Shown piece by piece: positions 56,650 to 64,000 of a stretch of DNA of 64,000 bases. Each line of letters opens with the position of its first letter. Position 1 is the first letter of the stretch. Position numbers and translations under genes: made by a program. The DNA comes from Melastoma dodecandrum (lineage: Eukaryota > Streptophyta > Magnoliopsida > Myrtales > Melastomataceae), in assembly GCA_029817715.1 (NCBI GenBank), contig JARUPY010000252.1:930001-994000 (forward strand), written 5' to 3'. The notes under the pieces were generated by a model. It was not told the origin of the DNA. It did no database searches and saw nothing but the letters and a program-made list of their open reading frames with translations.

Positions 56650-57929
56650 CTAGTCTGACGAGCAGCTAAAGCACGCTTCAACGACCCCATTCGGACTCCC
56701 GAGGCTGCTTCGTCCTACCAGCACGGCTCCAAACTTCCTCTTGTCGGCGTACTGACGATGCCCGAGCATCTGAGTTTTCGCCGCTGATTCCGTCACGAGA
56801 TTGCAACACTCTTCCAAGACGTCCTGCATGTGAGCAAGAATGTAAAAGAAAAACAGTTAGTCAGAATCCAGGCGAATCGGAATCGCGTAACGATGGTGGG
56901 ATATCGATTGCCTGACCGTTCCGGTTCCAGGAAGAATGCACAACAGCTGGTCCTGGTACTGGGATTTAGTACAATGGTCGAACGAATCCATGGTCTGTAG
57001 CATCGCAGCTGCGGCCATCACCGAAGGCCGGTAACACGAGAACCTCGGATCTGCCCATAGCAATTCACATTAGACTACATTTTTTTGAAGAAATATGGAA
57101 GGATGACCAATGCGGGCTCATTGTGTACCCGTTCTACGTACCCGGGATAATATTCAGTATCACGAGCTCAGACCTTCGGACGAACTCGCGGAAGAGCTGT
57201 CCCTTCAGCCCAAGCCTCCGTGCGAAGTAATCGACGAAAGAGAGGGACGTCTCTGGGTTCATCCGCCACTGGAGCATGGACAGAACAAGAAGCTCCATCT
57301 TCTGAATAGTCTTGGCCTCGAACACATATCTGCTCTCCTCTACCTAACAGGAAGAGGAGCCAGAGGAGAGCAGAGAACGGTAAGCCACCCAGTGGAATGA
57401 GCAGCGAAAGGTTCGAGAATTTTGGACAGAAAAGAGGATAAAGTACCTGGAGATCTAGGAGGAGGGGGACTTGGGTCTCCTCCACCTTTGCCGCGAGCGA
57501 GAGGCAGGCGACCCCAGTGAGCTGGGGCATCCATGGCTGCAGCCATGGCTCCTCCGTACCCACACCGTCCTCCCCTCCCTGGCGGTGAAACTCAGACAGG
57601 AACCGATCAAGGAAGTCGACGGCGAGCAAGGCGGTAAGAGAGGAGAAGCCGTAGAATGAATGCGCCCTCAGCATCCAATCCACGGCTGTAGCTCTCGCTC
57701 TCGTGAAGCAGCCGTGGGGCCGAACCTTCACGCGACACTCCTCCTTGGACAGAAGAGATTCCAGCTCACCCTCGTCCCAGGAAAGATCCCGAACGTCTTG
57801 TCCCGAGTTGACGACCCATGAACCAAGAGTACACTCCTTATCCCCTTCTCTTTCACGGCCACCAATATCTCCAACCCAGTGTTCCTCGGAGCAGTAGAGT
57901 GAATCGACAACGGAGGCAGGGCAGGCCAT
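56650..57929 (-). CDS. CYCD3: D-type cyclin, CYCD3 class (330 aa)
   Basis: Four exons, 57929-57447, 57343-57142, 57050-56917 and 56823-56650, join in frame with GT-AG introns (993 nt). The N-terminus holds LYCSE, the LxCxE retinoblastoma-binding motif. The cyclin N domain is clear (TRARATAVDWMLRAHSFYGF, LTALLAVDFLDRFLS, then QLTGVACLSLAAKVEETQVP), followed by the cyclin C domain (KTIQKMELLVLSMLQWRMN, DYFARRLG, then SCYRPSVMAAAAMLQTMD). CYCD3 pairs with CDKA to phosphorylate RBR and sustain division downstream of cytokinin. ATG 57929 is chosen over the 63-nt longer open frame because the family sequence begins MACPASV. Confidence 0.95.
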
Positions 57930-58877
57930 ATCAATCACCCAGACCCCACCTGTTAAGACAAGGAGGAAGGTAAGGACAGGGCAGAGGTGCAAGTATACTA
58001 TGATGTTTCCGGCAATGTTGGAGGATGGGAAGTGGACACTTTCTTCTGGGGGCTACGGAGGAAATGACTGATTCCTTCTTGTTTTATATAAACAAAAAAA
58101 TCTTTGAGGTTGGACTGGGAATTCGAGGTTGCAGGGTTTTTGTCTTTTGTGCACTGGGGATGATGCTTTCGTGCTCTCGGAGAATAGTTACTTGTTTACA
58201 TTAGGACATGATGTATTATTGCATTCGAGTATCATCTTAGTAAAGAGAAGTAAGTAGAAGAGCAAAAGAGGGAAGTGGAACTCTCTTGACGCGATGGGAG
58301 TCAGGGTAAAGCAAGCCTAAGTTAGGAAGACTTCCATGACGTGAGGTAACGATGGTCGGAAACAACACGGCCGGCAGGGGGTGAGGGGGGCTTTGTCCGA
58401 TTGCTCAAACCTGTCGGGCCATTCTAAAATGGGCCTTGAATCAAGCCCAAAGTGTCAAGAGGGTCCAGAAACAAGTCCTTGCAACCGCACGCGCACACAC
58501 GCTTCGCGTGGCCCGGTATGATGTCCCGGCAAATAAGGCAACGATTTTTATTTGAAGCGAACAGACGTGGTAAAATTATGGCGGTCAAAAAAGAGTGTGT
58601 AGGAGATGAAAAGGAAGACTATTGACAAAACCCCAATAAATAGAATCAAATAAAGATACCGAAAGAAAGCGGAGGAGGAAGGAGACGGTCCCCGGTCCGG
58701 TCCGGTGATCAAAAAAACTGTAGAAAGTCCAAATGAAATCCCCATTTCACGTCCGTCATTACCCACACCCACACACCCACGCCACGACTTGGACTCTTCT
58801 TCCCCACGCCCCTATTTCCCAAACCCACCCTCCGGCGTCCTTCCCGAGGTCCCGTAACTAACCCCCAGCCACCTCCG
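57930..58877. other. Shared promoter region of divergent CYCD3 and F-box genes
   Basis: 948 bp between two head-to-head ATGs. A TATA box for CYCD3 is listed separately; the F-box side is C-rich close to its ATG. Confidence 0.55.
58081..58090 (-). promoter_or_regulatory. TATA box of the CYCD3 gene
   Basis: TATATAAAAC on the minus strand lies about 150-160 bp upstream of ATG 57929. Confidence 0.55.
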
Positions 58878-60533
58878 ATGGGCCAGTCAACCTCCACCCC
58901 AAACCACCAACACCGCCGCCACCCCTCCTCCTCCGCCGCCGCCTCCCTCACCCTCCTCCGGCCCAAATCATCACCCACCCACTTCCTAGTCGATGACGCC
59001 CCTCCGGTATCTAGAACTAACCCCGATCCGTCCCGAATAGCAACTGGCGACCCCTCCACCCCCCCAGACTACATCTCGGACATCCCTGACGAGTGCCTCG
59101 CCTTGGTTTTCCAGTTCCTCGGGACCGGAGACCGCAAGCGATGTTCCCAGGTCTCCCGCCGCTGGCTCCTCGTCGAGGGGCAGTCCCGTCACCGCCTATC
59201 CCTCAACGCACAGTCGGATCTGCTCCCTCACATACCGTCCATCTTTGCGAGGTTCGACTCCGTGACGAAGCTCGCGCTGAGGTGCGACCGGAGGTCGACC
59301 TCCATCGGGGACGAGGCGCTCGTCCTGATCTCTGTCAAGTGCAGGAACCTCATGCGGCTCAAGCTCCGCGGCTGCCGGGAGATCACGGACGCCGGGATGG
59401 CCGACTTTGCGAAAAACTGCAGGGTGCTGAGGAAACTTTCCTGCGGATCGTGCACTTTCGGCACCAAAGGGATGAACGCGGTGCTGGATAACTGCTCGTC
59501 GCTGGAGGAGCTCTCTGTTAAGCGACTGAGGGGATTGACAGATGGGGCTGCTGCCGAGCCAATCGGGCCGGGGTCTGCCGCGTCTTCACTCAAGACGATT
59601 TGCCTCAAGGAGCTGTACAATGGTCAGTGTTTTGGGCCTCTTATTATCGGCTCAAGGAATTTGAGGACTTTGAGGCTGTTCAGGTGCTCTGGCGATTGGG
59701 ATAGGTTGCTGCAGTTGATGTCGGATCGGGTGACTGGTGTGGTGGAGGTCCACTTAGAGAAGATTCAAGTTGGAGATGTGGGGTTGTCATCTCTTTCAAA
59801 TTTTCCAAATCTAGAGATCCTGCACCTGGTGAAAACTGTTGAGTGCACGAATTTTGGGCTTGTGGCAGTAGCTGAGAGATGTAAGCTGTTGAGGAAGCTT
59901 CACATAGATGGATGCAAGGCGAATCGTTTCGGCGATGAGGGTTTGAGCGCAGTGGCAAAGCACTGCCCAAACCTTCAGGAGCTTGTTCTTATAGGTGTGA
60001 ACCCTACAAAGTTAAGTTTGGATTTGCTGGCATCAAATTGCCTGAATCTGGAGAGGTTAGCATTGTGTGGGAGTGATACGGTCGGGGATGCGGAGATTTC
60101 GTGTATTGCTGGGAAATGCATTGCGTTGAAGAAATTGTGTATTAAAAGTTGCCCTGTTTCAAATGAGGGTATGGAGGCGTTGGCCAGTGGATGCCCCAGT
60201 TTGGTCAAGGTTAAAGTTAAGAAGTGCAGGAATGTTACTTGTGATATCGCAGATTGGTTGAAAGCGAGCAGAGGATCTTTGGCAGTGAATATAGATGGCG
60301 GAGAGCAAGAACACGTTGATGCCAGTGCAAGTGATGGTGGCGTGCCCGATAACGCGGTCGAGTTTCCTCCTATGTTTGCCCAAACAGCTGCTGCATCTAC
60401 TTCTGGAATTGCCTCATCAAGCAGTGGACCGTCACGATCTTTGTCATTTAAGTCCCGACTGGGTATTCTGTCCGGGAAGAGTCTAGTGGCTTGCACTTTC
60501 AGAAAGTGGTCACAGGGTGGTGGTGTCTCATGA
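58878..60533 (+). CDS. SKIP2: F-box/LRR protein, SKIP2/VFB type (551 aa)
   Basis: A single exon from ATG 58878 to TGA at 60531-60533. The N-terminus MGQSTST fits an N-myristoylation signal. The F-box lies at about residues 64-105 (ISDIPDECLALVFQFLGTGD, then SQVSRRWLLVEGQSRHRLSL). About ten LRRs follow with the Cys-containing C-x2-L-x-x-L-x-L pattern (NLMRLKLRGCREITDAGM, NLEILHLVKTVECTNFGL). The C-terminal 80 residues are Ser/Ala-rich. Such proteins bind SKP1-like ASKs in an SCF ubiquitin ligase; the VFB group affects auxin-responsive genes and lateral roots. It is divergent from CYCD3, as recalled for Arabidopsis AT5G67250/AT5G67260. Confidence 0.94.
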   Translation: MGQSTSTPNHQHRRHPSSSAAASLTLLRPKSSPTHFLVDDAPPVSRTNPDPSRIATGDPSTPPDYISDIPDECLALVFQFLGTGDRKRCSQVSRRWLLVEGQSRHRLSLNAQSDLLPHIPSIFARFDSVTKLALRCDRRSTSIGDEALVLISVKCRNLMRLKLRGCREITDAGMADFAKNCRVLRKLSCGSCTFGTKGMNAVLDNCSSLEELSVKRLRGLTDGAAAEPIGPGSAASSLKTICLKELYNGQCFGPLIIGSRNLRTLRLFRCSGDWDRLLQLMSDRVTGVVEVHLEKIQVGDVGLSSLSNFPNLEILHLVKTVECTNFGLVAVAERCKLLRKLHIDGCKANRFGDEGLSAVAKHCPNLQELVLIGVNPTKLSLDLLASNCLNLERLALCGSDTVGDAEISCIAGKCIALKKLCIKSCPVSNEGMEALASGCPSLVKVKVKKCRNVTCDIADWLKASRGSLAVNIDGGEQEHVDASASDGGVPDNAVEFPPMFAQTAAASTSGIASSSSGPSRSLSFKSRLGILSGKSLVACTFRKWSQGGGVS

Positions 60534-62432
60534 TATTTGTCTTACATTGCCCCCGTGCAAGCACACGATCATCTCACCTGGATGTATTTTGTTCTTCTAT
60601 TATTATCTCTTATTCGGTTATGCCCCAACTCACGTTTTATGCCATTAATGGCAGTTGAAATTGAATTGTTAAATTGTGCAAGGTTTGACTCGTCATTCTT
60701 CCGGCAGATTGGTGTTACAATTCATTGGCTACTTGTTTATGTAGGAGACGATGTTCTTGTTGTCTTACTGTATCATGGTTGTCAATAATCAGAGTTCAGA
60801 CTTCTATACCCGGTGATGTCCAGAGTACATAAATATGCCGATCATTGGCTTGGTTGTTTTAACTGAAACCTGGGTCTTGCGGCTAATTTGTGACATGTAA
60901 TTGTTTGAACCCTAGGAGACTGTTTGAGATCTTTTCTATTGTAAGGGTGATTCGCTTACCTATCCAGCTAATCGTATGACCTTGTGGCCGGTGAATATAT
61001 AATATTTCATTGTTATACTTGTAAAGTAGAATTAGCTTTTCCTCGAATTCTATTGATATATTGTATCTCTTACGCTTGCCCACTTTCTTTTCAACTTTTG
61101 ATCGCCTTTTCTCTTTCTTTTTTCTCGTACAAGCTAAAATCTGTTCTGGGAAGAAAGGGATGGTGGGTTCCAATTAGATAGTTACTCGGATTCTATTGTT
61201 CTTATATTCGAAGTTGTGCTAATTAAGCGAGAATTAGCTCACTCTTTCCGTCTGCTTTTCCATTCTGTGAATTAAGAACTTGTGGTGTTGAATATTCCTG
61301 CTGATGGACAAGTCTGTGAATATGAATGCTTAATGCCCCTGCCTGGTTGCTAGAACCAATCTTGTTATTGTTAGAAACCCGGACCCGGACCACTTTTCCT
61401 TTGGATGCAAGTATGTCCTGCTTTCTGCGACTTTTTATGGAATAGTCAGTCTCACTAGTGGTGGTGGTCACGGGTGCTTTTTTCTTCTTCTTTCCTTTCC
61501 CTTTCTTTCTTTCTGGGCGCCAGGCATCATGTGTTTACCCCACCTTATGTTGGCTGAGCCGAGCCCTTTTCCTTTTCCCTTGCAAAAGTAGCATTGCATG
61601 TTTGAACTGTATGAGGGCACTGGCGGATTTGCTTTGATTTGTAACATTTTGACATGTGTTGATGACTTTTGAGTTAGTTCCTACTGATTTAGATTGTGCT
61701 ACATGTGTTCTTACACTGTCACCTTCTCCCAACTTTTGCTTTCCAGTGGAGAGAGGATGGAAGAAGCTGTCTTTAGGCTTTCTATCTTTAATGGCATGAA
61801 AGGCAAGGCTATTATTATATTTGCTCTTTGCTTTTCTACATATATCGTTTTGCTATTGTTGCTGGCCACTGGTATCAAAAGCCTTAAAAGCAGGTCTTCG
61901 GAATTGATGTTGGTCAAATTGGATCGGGTTGCTTTAAACGAGACAAGTGCTGCCTTTTGCTTGGATAGGATACAAGAATTGATGGGCCATTTACTGGGGT
62001 TTGGGATTCCCTATGTTTTGACTGTTATGATGGGTGGGATTCCATCATTTTGATTCTTTATTTTTTGAAAATCTGGGTCAGGATCAGATCAGGGGACCGA
62101 ACTTCTACCTGCCAGAGGGAACTGTTGGTATTAGTTTGTGACTTAAAAGTGAAAAGGATGTCTCAACCCCTGCAATAGAAAGGTACTAATGTTTGGTTCA
62201 CCAAATTTAGACCTTCCCGTTGATTCCCACGGTTCATTTTGGACATGGAAAACATACTATTTGATGTGGGAAATGTTTGATATGCACAGATTTTAATTAC
62301 ATAAGGGCTACTCTGGGCTGCATCTAGTGTTGAATTTTCCACCCTAGAGACATGTATCATGTGCAATGTGAAGGACTAACGGCTTTTTTTTCTCTTATAT
62401 ACAGATTCTCCCATGCACTTGGGCGCAATATT
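60534..62432. other. Intergenic, convergent 3' regions
   Basis: 1.9 kb between the F-box gene (plus) and the protease gene (minus). A hydrophobic open frame at 61757-62053 has no family match and looks like chance. T-rich and CTTT-rich runs occur near 61480-61520. Confidence 0.5.

Positions 62433-64000
<1,568 letters not shown>

Noticed and set aside
61757..62053. Hydrophobic plus-strand frame of about 99 codons
   Set aside because: Its T-rich composition explains the hydrophobicity; no family, no exon partners, and it lies in a 3' flank.

Overview
This is a window of plant nuclear DNA, almost certainly from a woody eudicot. The genes are intron-rich with GT-AG introns and encode plant-only families: ZAT10-type zinc finger, LBD, TGD5-like, DUF620, subgroup-22 R2R3-MYB, CYCD3, RD21-type protease and CYP81. 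Intergenic DNA is AT-rich and holds LTR retrotransposons. The species cannot be fixed by reading. Recalled Arabidopsis gene order suggests two conserved blocks. DUF620, TGD5-like, syntaxin-6-like and ZAT10 recall AT1G27690-AT1G27730. MYB44-like, CYCD3 and SKIP2/VFB F-box recall AT5G67250-AT5G67300, with an RD21-like protease after the F-box gene as in the VFB1/RD21A neighbourhood.

Layout. Positions 1-3.3 kb hold a ZAT10-like repressor (its first two codons lie outside) and a class II LBD gene. Positions 6754-19923 are one complete Ty3/gypsy retrotransposon of the Tat type, bounded by a perfect CCGGA target duplication. Its LTRs differ at about 13 of 1117 positions. Its sense gag-pro-pol reading frame is interrupted at three places. 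Its 3' part carries, on the opposite strand, a six-exon gene that reads through without a break (941 aa: plant mobile domain, low-complexity middle, coiled coil) and has its own TATA box. From 20 to 34 kb lies a run of ordinary genes: a small unknown protein, an At2g23090-like zinc-finger protein, a syntaxin-6-domain SNARE-like protein, a cytochrome b5-like protein, a TGD5-like glycine-rich protein, a PRISE steroid 5-beta-reductase and a DUF620 protein.

Positions 35-47 kb are a decayed region: a MULE transposase scrap, two CYP81 pseudogenes (one split by a 2.2 kb solo LTR with a CAGCC target duplication), one intact CYP81 gene and a membrane RING E3 ligase gene of APD type. Positions 48.7-50 kb hold a decayed gypsy fragment. 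From 51.5 kb onward come a short secreted-peptide precursor with two SGGPS...GH motifs, an LEA_2/NHL protein, a MYB44-like repressor, CYCD3, a SKIP2/VFB-type F-box protein divergent from it, and the 3' part of an RD21-like papain-type protease with a granulin domain.

The host genes are independent transcription units and do not form a pathway. The most unusual object is the spliced antisense gene in the young retrotransposon. The two-motif peptide precursor and a cytochrome b5-like protein lacking one haem-ligand histidine come next.
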